NCBI GenBank assembly: GCA_963667575.2
Contig: CAXXHY010000062.1
Span: forward strand, 82,564-146,563
DNA: 64,000 bases
Reading direction: 5' to 3'
DNA from: G963665495 sp963667575
GTDB lineage: Bacteria; Desulfobacterota; Desulfovibrionia; Desulfovibrionales; Desulfovibrionaceae
Shown: positions 52,504 to 60,267 of the stretch, in pieces
Layout of the letters: the number at the start of each line of letters is the position of its first letter
Position numbering within the stretch: position 1 is the first letter of the stretch
Notes under the pieces: model-generated
Database searches by the model: none
Told to the model about the DNA's origin: nothing
The model's input: the letters and a program-made list of their open reading frames with translations, nothing else
Program-made: the position numbers and the translations under genes

Positions 52504-53808
52504 ATGTACAATATCTACGCAATCAGTCTGGGGTGTCCCAAAAACAGGGTGGATACGGAACACCTGCTGGCCGCACTGCCGTTCCAAACACGCATGGTTC
52601 CGGAACTCGACCAGGCAGACCTTGTCCTTATCAACACCTGTTCCTTTATCCAGCCGGCAGTGGAAGAATCCGTACGCACGATTCTGGAAACAGCCGCCGA
52701 TCTGGCAGACCCGGATTCCGGGCGTCAACGTCCCAAACTCGTGGTGGCCGGTTGCCTTCCCGCGCGCTATTCGCAGGAGCTGGACGAGGCCATGCCCGAA
52801 GTGGACCTCTGGCTGCCGCCGGACTCCTACGACACCTGGCCTCAGGCGTTTGCCCATATCCTGGGTGCAGCACCCGACGCAAAGCCTCCCGTACGGGCCA
52901 TCAGCACGCCTCCGGGATACGCGTATCTGAAAATCGGCGAGGGCTGCAATCATGCCTGCAGCTATTGCACCATCCCCTCCATACGCGGCCCGCTCCAGAG
53001 CATTCCCCTGCGTGAACTCGTACGGGAATCCTCGGAACTGCTGCAACAAGGTGTGTCCGAGCTGGTACTCGTGGCGCAGGATGTCTGCGCCTACGGACGG
53101 GATCTGCCCGAGGGCCAAGACCTGCAGCAACTGATCACCTCGCTGCTCTCCCTGGACGGCCTCCAGCGCCTGCGTCTCATGTACCTGTACCCCACCGGCA
53201 TCACGGAATCCTTCATGGATTTCCTGGCCCAGGCCGGCCCAAAGTTCGTTCCCTATTTCGATGTTCCCTTGCAGCACGTACACCCGGAAATCCTCGCGGC
53301 CATGGGACGTCCGAAATCCGACCCCGCAGCCACCGTCATCCAGCGAATCCGTTCGCGCTTCCCCAATGCGGCCATCAGAAGCACGTTCATTGTCGGATAC
53401 CCGGGCGAAACAGAGGAACATTTCAACTACCTTCTGGATTTCATCCGTATCCAGCGCCTGATGCACGTCGGTGTTTTTCCTTTTTCGCCGGAAGAAGGCA
53501 CCCCCGCGGCCCTGCTGCCCTTTGACGACGAAGCCGCTCAAACCGCTCTGGCCCGGCAAGAGGCCATCATGCAGGTCCAGGCCGAGATCAGTGCCGAACT
53601 TCTGGCCGATTTCGATGGGGAACGCCTGGACATTCTTGTGGACAGTCCGCACGAGGAATGGCCCGAACTGTATATAGGACGAACCTGGTTTCAGGCGCCC
53701 GAAGTGGACGGTGTTACCTATGTCAGCGGTCCGGATGTCAAACCCGGCGCCCTGGTCTCTGCTGAAATCGTGGAAAGCAAAACCTATGACCTGGTGGCTC
53801 TGGCCTGA
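52504..53808 (+). CDS. rimO: ribosomal protein S12 methylthiotransferase RimO
   Basis: 434 residues from ATG 52504, seven bases after AAGAAG; ATG 52498 is equally in frame. ISLGCPKNRVDTEHLL holds the first conserved Cys of the MTTase domain, CNHACSYCTIPSIRGPLQS the radical-SAM CX3CX2C, and a C-terminal TRAM domain (LLADFDGERLDILVDSPHEEWPELYIGRT) follows. It methylthiolates Asp88 of S12 with two Fe-S clusters. Usual length. 15 bases before the next gene. Confidence 0.95.
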   Translation: MYNIYAISLGCPKNRVDTEHLLAALPFQTRMVPELDQADLVLINTCSFIQPAVEESVRTILETAADLADPDSGRQRPKLVVAGCLPARYSQELDEAMPEVDLWLPPDSYDTWPQAFAHILGAAPDAKPPVRAISTPPGYAYLKIGEGCNHACSYCTIPSIRGPLQSIPLRELVRESSELLQQGVSELVLVAQDVCAYGRDLPEGQDLQQLITSLLSLDGLQRLRLMYLYPTGITESFMDFLAQAGPKFVPYFDVPLQHVHPEILAAMGRPKSDPAATVIQRIRSRFPNAAIRSTFIVGYPGETEEHFNYLLDFIRIQRLMHVGVFPFSPEEGTPAALLPFDDEAAQTALARQEAIMQVQAEISAELLADFDGERLDILVDSPHEEWPELYIGRTWFQAPEVDGVTYVSGPDVKPGALVSAEIVESKTYDLVALA

Positions 53809-53823
53809 GTCCGTGTCCAGCCC

Positions 53824-54336
53824 ATGACGTTCGGACACCTCGCGCTGGCCAGTATTGCTCACGATACGCTTTTCAAAAAAACCAGTCTGCTGTTTCTCAC
53901 GCTGGCCGCCCTGGGGCCTGATCTTACAGACAAGCCCCTGTGTCTGCTGTTCGGCTGTAACAGTCGTGGTTTCGGCCATACCCTGCTTTTTTTTCTGATC
54001 CTGCTGTGCATCGGCATGGTCCTTGTCCGCAGGGGCAAGCTTTCACGAACCCTGCTCATGGCCGGCGCCCTCCTCTGGCTCAGCCATCTGGCGGCGGATT
54101 TTCTGACAGGCACCTACTTGTTCTGGCCCCTGATGGGCCCTTTTCCTCAAATGCCGCCATTGAGCTTCTGGGACAAGGTCGAGCAGTGGGCCCAATTCTA
54201 TCAGCGCTGGAATTGGCAAAGCCTGCAGACCTTTCTGGAAATCGGCGCCATTCTTACTGCCCTGATTCTGCGCAAGCGGCGCAAGCGACATCAAATGGCG
54301 CACAACACGGCAAACTGTTCGCAGCAAAGTTCCTGA
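53824..54336 (+). CDS. YdjM-like inner-membrane metal-dependent hydrolase (DUF457-type)
   Basis: 170 residues with four to five membrane helices. GHLALASIAHD, LGPDLTDKPL, RGFGHTLLFF and LSHLAADFLTGTYLFWPL carry the His/Asp pattern of the YdjM family, which is annotated as a membrane-bound metal-dependent hydrolase without a proven substrate. Overlaps no gene; 15 bases after rimO, so probably the same transcript. Confidence 0.8.
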   Translation: MTFGHLALASIAHDTLFKKTSLLFLTLAALGPDLTDKPLCLLFGCNSRGFGHTLLFFLILLCIGMVLVRRGKLSRTLLMAGALLWLSHLAADFLTGTYLFWPLMGPFPQMPPLSFWDKVEQWAQFYQRWNWQSLQTFLEIGAILTALILRKRRKRHQMAHNTANCSQQSS

Positions 54337-54379
54337 GCCACGTACGCCAGGACTGCCCGGCCGGATTGCGATCCCCCAT

Positions 54380-54412
54380 AAAAAAAACGCCCCGGCACAT
54401 GATGCCAGGGCG
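54380..54412 (-). terminator. terminator after the cytochrome c3 gene
   Basis: On the minus strand CGCCCTGGCA (54412-54403) pairs with TGCCGGGGCG (54397-54388), one mismatch, then a run of T (complement of 54380-54387). Confidence 0.85.
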
Positions 54413-54440
54413 CTGGTCAGACACAAATTCCGACTATTTT

Positions 54441-54851
54441 CTACGGATGACAGGCAGAGCCTTTGCAGCTGGTCATCTTTTTCTTGAAATCCTTGTCGTC
54501 TTTCTTCTCGGCAGCCTGTTTCTTGTGGCAGGTCAGGCAGTTGAGGGGATTTTCACTTTTTCCGTGAATGGCGACATACAAGGACTTCTCGCTTTTGTCC
54601 TTCTTGTCGAACACATCGTGACAACCTGCGGATCCACAGGCTTTGATCTCGCCCTGGCCATCCCACTTATGGTGGCAGGTTTTGCACTCCACTTTGTTGG
54701 CCTCATGGGGAGCATGGGGAAATTTCACTTGCAGGTTGGGAAAATACTTCAGTTCAATGGGCTCCTGGGGAGCTTCCGCTGCGAATACGACTGCCACGGA
54801 AACACTCAGCGCAATGGCACTCAGCAGCGCGAGAAAAAACACGTTCCGCAT
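54441..54851 (-). CDS. tetraheme cytochrome c3 (class III)
   Basis: 136 residues from ATG 54851, with GGAGG eight bases upstream. Signal peptide of about 24 residues (ending VVFAAEA). Four haem sites in the canonical type I order: CKTCH (CX2CH), CGSAGCH (CX4CH), CLTCH (CX2CH), CKGSACH (CX4CH), plus distal His in FPHAPHEANKV. Cytochrome c3 is the periplasmic electron carrier between hydrogenases or formate dehydrogenases and membrane complexes, a hallmark of Desulfovibrio-type sulfate reducers. Monocistronic. Confidence 0.95.
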   Translation of the reverse strand: MRNVFFLALLSAIALSVSVAVVFAAEAPQEPIELKYFPNLQVKFPHAPHEANKVECKTCHHKWDGQGEIKACGSAGCHDVFDKKDKSEKSLYVAIHGKSENPLNCLTCHKKQAAEKKDDKDFKKKMTSCKGSACHP

Positions 54852-54948
54852 GATGCTTTCCTCCAAAATAGGTTACTCAAAGATAAAAGGATAAATGAGT
54901 ATTACCTCTGCTGCCGAAAAAGGTCAACGAGTCAGACATTGTCCGTTT

Positions 54949-55449
54949 TCAACATATGCCCTGGTCCTGAACCCGCTGCAGCAATCCTGTGGTCGAATAT
55001 CCGGGCAGCAGCTCCAGGCTCAATACGCGTCCGCCGGCCTGCTCCACCACATCCCGGCCCACAATGCGATCCGGAGTCCAATCACCGCCCTTGACCAGGA
55101 CATCCGGTACGATGGCCCGGATCAACTCCAACGGGGTGTCGTTGTCGAACAGTACTATGTAATCCACGGCGGCCAGATGGGCTATCACGAAAGCACGGTC
55201 TTCCTGCGCATTCACCGGACGTCCGTTTCCCTTGCCCAGCCGACGCACGGAGTCGTCGCTGTTGAGCCCCAGCACCAGCAGATCTCCCAGAGCACGGGCC
55301 CTGGCCAGCAGATCCACATGGCCGGGATGCAGGATGTCGAAACAGCCGTTGGTGAACACAACGCGCTTTCCCGGACGCTCGATTTTCAGCCGGTCCAGAA
55401 GCTCCGGCAAGGTCATGATTTTCGGATGCTGCAGAGTATGTTTCCGCAT
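54949..55449 (-). CDS. rfaE2: heptose 1-phosphate adenylyltransferase (RfaE domain II)
   Basis: 166 residues from ATG 55449, with GGGAG six bases upstream. VVFTNGCFDILHPGHVDLLARARALGDLLVLGLNSDDSVRRLGKGNGRPVN has the HxGH nucleotidyltransferase motif; VDYIVLFDNDTPLELIRAIVPDVLVKGGDW and GGRVLSLELLPGYSTTGLLQRV complete the RfaE2 type. It makes ADP-heptose precursor for LPS. The kinase domain is separate here and not in the window. Overlapped four bases by ykgJ-type gene upstream in the same operon. Confidence 0.93.
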   Translation of the reverse strand: MRKHTLQHPKIMTLPELLDRLKIERPGKRVVFTNGCFDILHPGHVDLLARARALGDLLVLGLNSDDSVRRLGKGNGRPVNAQEDRAFVIAHLAAVDYIVLFDNDTPLELIRAIVPDVLVKGGDWTPDRIVGRDVVEQAGGRVLSLELLPGYSTTGLLQRVQDQGIC

Positions 55450-55463
55450 GGCGCTCCCTGCCG

Positions 55464-56234
55464 TCATTTTTTGCGGATCAATCCGGTGGACTCGCCGAAC
55501 AGTACGAGTTCCAGCCAGTCCATGGCGAACTCCAGCCGCGCCTCTTCGTCATCCAGCACGGTTTCGCGCCGTTGCCGGTCCATTTCCAACCTGTCGAGCA
55601 ATCCCGTGTTTTCCATGAACTCCAGAAATTTGTCCTGCTGGTACAGAGACAGCACCAGCAAGCCCGCCTGATTCTGCGGAACCATGTTTCCGGAAGCCTT
55701 CTGCCTGGCGAGCAGAAGGGAATACCGGTCGCCTGCCGCAAAATAAAGCTGCAGGCCCTGATCCGCTATCCATTCCTTCAACAACCAGGACTTGGGCTCC
55801 TTGAATCCCTGGCAATGGGCTTCCTGGACCAGATAGTACTGAACCTTGATTCCTCCGTCTTCCGTGGTGCGGACCACGCGTCCCAGAGGATAGGTCCTGC
55901 AGGCTGCCGGGCGGTTTTCGTAAACGCTGCAGCCGGCTTCGGTGACAAACGGACAGTTCCGGTATTCGTTATCCTCCATCCGCAGATGAATGGCAGGGAA
56001 ACCGGTGTCCGGATACAGGCTGATCTCACAGTGCGTGGACAAGAAATCCGCGCTGGGCATCTGCAATCCGCGGCACAGCCGCAACACATCGTACGGGGTC
56101 AGCAGCAGATTCAGATCGCCGCAACAGGCGTTGAAGCATCCCACATCCGGATGACAGGCAAAGCTGAACGGGGTTGCGGGGTCCACTTCCGGCAGACTTT
56201 GCAAAAATTCCCGGGTGGCATCATTTTCCGACAT
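55464..56234 (-). CDS. YkgJ family cysteine-cluster protein
   Basis: 256 residues. FSFACHPDVGCFNACCGDLNLLLTPYDVLRL and CPFVTEAGCSVYENRPAACRTYPLGRV hold the eight conserved Cys of the zinc/iron-chelating YkgJ domain. The family is thought to bind an Fe-S cluster or zinc; its role is open. The C-terminal 100 residues (LQLYFAAGDRYSLLLARQKASG) are less conserved. 15 bases upstream of rfaE2. Confidence 0.88.
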   Translation of the reverse strand: MSENDATREFLQSLPEVDPATPFSFACHPDVGCFNACCGDLNLLLTPYDVLRLCRGLQMPSADFLSTHCEISLYPDTGFPAIHLRMEDNEYRNCPFVTEAGCSVYENRPAACRTYPLGRVVRTTEDGGIKVQYYLVQEAHCQGFKEPKSWLLKEWIADQGLQLYFAAGDRYSLLLARQKASGNMVPQNQAGLLVLSLYQQDKFLEFMENTGLLDRLEMDRQRRETVLDDEEARLEFAMDWLELVLFGESTGLIRKK

Positions 56235-56323
56235 AAGCTCCTCAAAACAATCATACGCACAGAATGAAAATGCGGCCGGCGTTCACGCCGCCGACCGCAT
56301 CAGAATCTCATCATAAACGCGAA

Positions 56324-56494
56324 CTAATTGGCTTCCTTGACGATAACGGATTCCCGCCGCAGTTTGCAAAAGTTCGGTCGCTCGTCCTCAAGAAGAATTT
56401 CGCGTTTTTTGGGCGTGGATACGTTGCAAAAACGCCGACCATCCCTGTCCACGCAAAAGGGGCAGTCATTGCAGTTCCTGACCACTACAATCAT
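56324..56494 (-). CDS. 56-residue cysteine-cluster protein
   Basis: Found by translating the minus strand between two larger genes. ATG 56494 with AAGGGA nine bases upstream opens 56 codons: MIVVVRNCNDCPFC, then a basic stretch with FCNVSTPKKREIL, NFCKLRRESV and a stop at 56326-56324. Five cysteines, three in a CNDCPFC arrangement and two single ones, suggest a zinc- or cluster-binding ribbon. Codon use and ribosome site argue for a real gene. No known family recognised; it sits just upstream of the YkgJ cysteine-cluster gene and reads the same way. Confidence 0.7.
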   Translation of the reverse strand: MIVVVRNCNDCPFCVDRDGRRFCNVSTPKKREILLEDERPNFCKLRRESVIVKEAN

Positions 56495-56537
56495 AGTCTT
56501 TATCCCTTATGGCGCAATCTGAAGACTTGCATTGTGG

Positions 56538-57287
56538 TTAATAAGCCGGCTGCCCCATGGGCGGCATATCCACCGGAACTTCATAGGTGGAAATGTCCTT
56601 GTTCGTACGCACGGTCACTTTTACCTTGTAAACGCCCACATTGGGGAAGTAGAGGTAGCCGGTACGCGTATATTGCGGAGGCAGCGGGGCCTGTTGCCAG
56701 GAGTACTGACGCATTTCCTGCAGCACCACGTTCTTCAGATCGCCTTCGGCATTGGGAGCGGAAGCGGCGGCTCCGGTAACTCCACCGGCCGCAGTGCCGA
56801 TCAACGCGCCTTTCCAGATCATGTCGTTGCCGCCGGTCAGCAGACCGATCAGCGCGCCCAGGCCTGCGCCTGCAGCGGCTCCGATGGCGGAATTCTTGCC
56901 GATGGTCCCGGCCCTGGTGGAAAAGCTTTCCGAGGCATAGACCAGGCGAGCGGCTTCTTCAGCCGAGTATACGAGATATTCGCCGCCGTTGCCCACGCCG
57001 CGGACTTCCTCGAGATAAATCTGCGGTGTCTGGTTGCTCTTGTTTTTAAATGCAAGCAGGACAGGATCCAGCCCGGCTTCGTCGTAATTTATTCCTTTCC
57101 CGTAATAGCCGTAGGACACGGCCGCAATATCCCAGCGGGGAGTATGCACCGCATGTTGGGAAGTGGACGGATCGACAACCCTTCTGGGTTGAGGCAGAGG
57201 CTGAGTGGGAGCACAGGACCAGACTGCCAGCAGCAGACCGGCCAGAAGTGTCATCACCGAGATTCTGCGAATATTCTTGAAGCTCAT
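56538..57287 (-). CDS. glycine-zipper lipoprotein
   Basis: 249 residues. Lipoprotein signal (VMTLLAGLLLAVWSC, acylated Cys about residue 25). The centre holds a glycine zipper (NSAIGAAAGAGLGALIGLLTGG, WKGALIGTAAGGVTGAAASA), a membrane-inserting hairpin found in outer-membrane proteins. The C-terminal part (GYLYFPNVGVYKVKVTVRTNKDISTYEVPVDMPP) is beta-rich. Function unknown; likely outer-membrane attached. The 44-base gap to the cysteine-cluster gene suggests a shared transcript. Confidence 0.8.
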   Translation of the reverse strand: MSFKNIRRISVMTLLAGLLLAVWSCAPTQPLPQPRRVVDPSTSQHAVHTPRWDIAAVSYGYYGKGINYDEAGLDPVLLAFKNKSNQTPQIYLEEVRGVGNGGEYLVYSAEEAARLVYASESFSTRAGTIGKNSAIGAAAGAGLGALIGLLTGGNDMIWKGALIGTAAGGVTGAAASAPNAEGDLKNVVLQEMRQYSWQQAPLPPQYTRTGYLYFPNVGVYKVKVTVRTNKDISTYEVPVDMPPMGQPAY

Positions 57288-57834
57288 ACAGTACCCTCCG
57301 TTAAGTCACGTCTCAGGCGGTTTTTGCAACAGCAAACCGCCATGGGATGGGATGGTCTTGATGGGAACGGACAACAACAGCCCGCCCCCCGGCGTTCACC
57401 GCCTGTCCCGCAGTGGGCGGGACCTTCCTTAAAAACTCCGATCCGGTAAAACGAATTTTTCCGCATCAATAATACCAAGGAAGGATTGGCACAACAATCC
57501 CTTCCCGAAAATCTTTTGTAAAACGCCGGACAAAAGAGGGCAAGCTTTCTCTTTGTTGACCAATGGTTCAAGACAAACAGGATCAACAGCACAAATACGC
57601 GCTCCGTATCGGCCGGAGGGACACCCCTCCGCCGGATTTCGCACGATACGCTGCAACCGGAAATCGCTTCTGGATATTTATCCACAACAGCCGGCAAGGT
57701 CTCACTCGCTGGATTGCCTGGTGACCTGTAAACAGCAAAATTTGATTTTTTACTGGGGAAGGCATGAAACCTTCCCCTTTGCTCTCAATGAAAATAAGCG
57801 GAGGGAATCAGCGGATGAAAAACATCCGGACTGA
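57288..57834. other. 547-base gap between lipoprotein and CX3C-protein genes
   Basis: No convincing gene; the open frames here have poor codon use and no ribosome site. A stem-loop GGGGAAGG (57755-57762) with CCTTCCCC (57770-57777), followed by TTT, may end transcription reading rightward. An adjacent region holds a 14-base purine run. Otherwise nothing recognised. Confidence 0.4.
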
Positions 57835-58053
57835 TCAATTGCTCTGGCAGGAATTTTCGCAATCGTTTTTGCTTTGTTCGCACTCGGAAATGCAATCCTT
57901 GTCCTCACCGCATTGCTGCGCGCAGTCTTCATACTGCGCGGCACAATCGGACATGCATTGTTCTTCGTCCGCGGCTTGGGAAGCCGGAGCAAAGGCAAGC
58001 ATCACGGCCACCACTGCGACCACAAACAGCGATAACACCAAACTCTTGCTCAT
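57835..58053 (-). CDS. small secreted protein with four CX3C motifs
   Basis: 72 residues, AAGGAG before the ATG. Signal peptide of about 27 residues (ending ASQA). The 45-residue mature part has eight cysteines in four CX3C units: CMSDC, CAQQC, CISEC, CENSC with spacers of 6, 5 and 6 residues, acidic and helical between. Twin CX3C motifs form disulfide-linked helical hairpins, as in small Tim and CHCH proteins; here four could make two hairpins. Periplasmic. A sigma-54 promoter at 58096-58110 lies 43 bases upstream, beside the activator gene. Function unknown. Confidence 0.85.
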   Translation of the reverse strand: MSKSLVLSLFVVAVVAVMLAFAPASQAADEEQCMSDCAAQYEDCAQQCGEDKDCISECEQSKNDCENSCQSN

Positions 58054-58095
58054 GGGCCTACTCCTTAATAAGGATAAAACAATGTCTTTTCATGA

Positions 58096-58110
58096 GCATT
58101 TTCCGTTCCA
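58096..58110 (-). promoter_or_regulatory. sigma-54 promoter of the CX3C-protein gene
   Basis: On the minus strand TTGGAACG-N4-ATGCT (58111-58095) with GG and GC exactly ten bases apart; two positions differ from TTGGCACG-N4-TTGCT. Predicted transcription start about 58084, giving a 31-base leader. The divergent activator gene begins 270 bases away. Confidence 0.6.
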
Positions 58111-58374
58111 AATAAAACCCCATTGTTTTCCTGAAGGAAACGGCCGGAACAGATCCAATCCGGAATCTTTTTTTCCGATCATTCGCGAAATGACTTTTTT
58201 TTGTTCCGGTTTTCCGGAGTCTCTGCAGATTTTTTTTCTAAGTTCGAAAAATATGCTGGAATTTGTTCCCTGATCCATTTTATCCTTGGCGAACGAGGCG
58301 GCTTTGGTTACAAACACACCGGCCTCGCCGGTATGACCGCCGGACATTTCGAGCGCGTATTTCGGAGCCTCTCA

Positions 58375-59790
58375 ATGAAACAAATTCGCACAGTTTTTGC
58401 CGCCACTGCAAATCTTCAAGCCATCGAAACCCTGAAGCAATGCTTTTCCGGGCATGGCACGGTACGGGCGCTTTCCCATCCGGAAGAACTCAAGGAAGCC
58501 CTGGCCGATCCGGCCTGCGATACGCTGTTTCTGGACATGGACTTTCTGGCCACAGTCGCGCGCCAGTCCCAGCTTGATTCTGCAGCCCAACTCATCTCCA
58601 CCATCAAGCACCGGCGTCCCAATGTGCCTCTGGTGGTCATGGCCGCCCACGAGGACATCCGCCAGTCCGTGGAAGCGGTGCAGCATGGTGCGGACAATTA
58701 CCTGAGCTACCCCATTGTCGAGGAAGAGGTCAGATTCGTCCTCAAATCCCTTTCGGAACAGATCCGTTTCGAAGCCGTCATCGACCATTATCAGGACAGC
58801 TTCTGGAACCAGGATCCCTCGGGCATCACCCGGACGGACAGTGCCATCATGCGCGGCGTCCTGAGCAAGGCCAAGGCCGTGGCCCCCACTTCCACCCTTG
58901 TGCTGCTGACCGGCGAATCAGGCACGGGCAAAAGCGTCATCGCCAAGCTCATCCACGATCACAGCATCCGCCGTGACAAGCCTTTCATCCACGTCCACTG
59001 CGGCGCCATCCCGGACACCCTGGTGGAAAGCGAACTTTTCGGCCATGAAAAAGGCGCCTTTACCAACGCCTACAAGCGCAAACTCGGCAAGTTCGAACTG
59101 GCCTACGGCGGGACCATTTTCCTGGACGAAATCGGCACCATAACCGCAGCGGCCCAGGTAAAACTCCTCCAGGTTCTGCAGGAAAAAACCTTCCAGCGCG
59201 TGGGCGGAGAGGCCGAAATCAAGGCCGGCGCACGGGTCATAGCCGCCACCAACATGGACCTGAAGCAGATGGTCAGCCAGGGGCTCTTCCGCGAAGACCT
59301 CTTCTATCGGCTCAATGTTTTTCCCATTTCCATCCCCCCGCTGCGCGAACGCCGGGAGGACATCCCCTTTCTGGTCACGTCCTTCCTGGAAAAATTCAAC
59401 CGCGAACACCACAAGACCATCGGCGACGCCTCCCCGGTGGTGCTGGACGCCTTGCGCTGCTACGAGTGGCCGGGCAATGTCCGCGAGCTGGAAAACGTGA
59501 TAGAGCGGGCTTTTATCCTGGAAGACACCGATACGCTGACCGCGGACGTTTTCCCCGAGGAAATCATCCACTGCGAAAGTCCCGTGGCCAACATCACCCT
59601 GGACATGACTGTCACCCTCAAGGAGTTCCGCAACAAGGCCAAGGAAGAGGCCGAGCGCCACTACCTGGTGCAGTTGCTCAGCGACTTCAAGGGCAAGATC
59701 AACAAATCCGCCGATCATGCCGGACTGACCCCTCGCCAACTCCATAAACTGCTGACAAAATACGGAATCCACAAGCAAGACTACAAATAA
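58375..59790 (+). CDS. sigma-54 dependent activator with degenerate receiver
   Basis: 471 residues from ATG 58375, with GGAG eight bases upstream. Residues 5-120 are receiver-like with Asp54 in LFLDMDF, but the usual acidic pair near residues 8-10 is FAAT and the Lys of the C-terminal KP is missing (YLSYPI), so phosphorylation is doubtful. The AAA+ core has GESGTGKS (180-187), GAFTNA (227-232, normally GAFTGA), VIAATNMDLK and FREDLFYRLNVFPISIPPLRER. A Fis-like HTH ends the protein (NKSADHAGLTPRQLHKLL). It should activate sigma-54 promoters on both sides (58096, 59937). Confidence 0.93.
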   Translation: MKQIRTVFAATANLQAIETLKQCFSGHGTVRALSHPEELKEALADPACDTLFLDMDFLATVARQSQLDSAAQLISTIKHRRPNVPLVVMAAHEDIRQSVEAVQHGADNYLSYPIVEEEVRFVLKSLSEQIRFEAVIDHYQDSFWNQDPSGITRTDSAIMRGVLSKAKAVAPTSTLVLLTGESGTGKSVIAKLIHDHSIRRDKPFIHVHCGAIPDTLVESELFGHEKGAFTNAYKRKLGKFELAYGGTIFLDEIGTITAAAQVKLLQVLQEKTFQRVGGEAEIKAGARVIAATNMDLKQMVSQGLFREDLFYRLNVFPISIPPLRERREDIPFLVTSFLEKFNREHHKTIGDASPVVLDALRCYEWPGNVRELENVIERAFILEDTDTLTADVFPEEIIHCESPVANITLDMTVTLKEFRNKAKEEAERHYLVQLLSDFKGKINKSADHAGLTPRQLHKLLTKYGIHKQDYK

Positions 59791-59850
59791 TTTTCGGCTC
59801 CTTCACAGCCTTTTTTTCTGATCATACCTGCCGATCTTCTGTTTCCCTTG

Positions 59851-59870
59851 CCGCTTTCTCAAAAAAGCGG
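59851..59870 (+). promoter_or_regulatory. inverted repeat, candidate activator site
   Basis: CCGCTTT (59851-59857), spacer CTCAAA, AAAGCGG (59864-59870), a perfect 7-bp inverted repeat. Its centre is about 100 bases before the predicted transcription start, the normal distance for an upstream activating sequence of a sigma-54 activator. Confidence 0.55.
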
Positions 59871-59936
59871 AACTTTTCATTCCAATTTTCACCCTTTGTA
59901 ATTTACGCAGCCCTTATTTTTCCTGCATTTCCATTT

Positions 59937-59952
59937 TGGCCCCAATTTTGCT
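59937..59952 (+). promoter_or_regulatory. sigma-54 promoter of the kamA-ligase operon
   Basis: TTGGCCCC-N4-TTGCT, with GG (59938-59939) and GC (59950-59951) exactly ten bases apart. Predicted start about 59963, 15 bases before the GTG at 59978. The strongest sigma-54 match seen in the window. Confidence 0.8.
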
Positions 59953-59977
59953 TTGGCACGGGAAAGGAGAACAGACC

Positions 59978-60226
59978 GTGTTAACAGAGCAGGCGTACAT
60001 AAGTGAGCTGCGTATTGTCGGTATTATTTGTCCCGTTTCCTGGGACAAGAAAGGAAATATCACAGACATTATAATTGCGGCCGATGGTGAAGAAGAATTC
60101 TATATGTATGATTCACCAAAAAAGAACATGCTGCTCTGTCTGGCTGGGTTCAAGATTGAGCTCATCTGTTCCATAGACTCTGAGTTTCCAAATTACATTG
60201 ACGATATCAAACAAATAATTTTCTAA
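59978..60226 (+). CDS. small A+T-rich hypothetical protein, first gene of operon
   Basis: 82 residues from GTG 59978, with AAGGAG nine bases upstream. LTEQAYISELRIVGIICPVSWDKKGNITDIIIAADGEEEFYMYDSPKKNMLLCLAGFKIELICSIDS is a compact beta-rich sequence with an EEEFY centre; no family recognised. Its base composition is visibly lower in G+C than the flanking genes. It begins at the sigma-54 promoter and precedes kamA by 41 bases, so it is the first product of the operon; a small regulator or binding protein is possible. Confidence 0.75.
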   Translation: MLTEQAYISELRIVGIICPVSWDKKGNITDIIIAADGEEEFYMYDSPKKNMLLCLAGFKIELICSIDSEFPNYIDDIKQIIF

Positions 60227-60267
60227 ACTTTTACTATGAAAACAATTTACTTATTCGGAGTATGGTA

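Noticed and set aside
57284..57697. 137-codon minus-strand frame in the gap before the CX3C gene
   Set aside because: Low-complexity Cys/Arg composition, no ribosome site and no family; likely chance.
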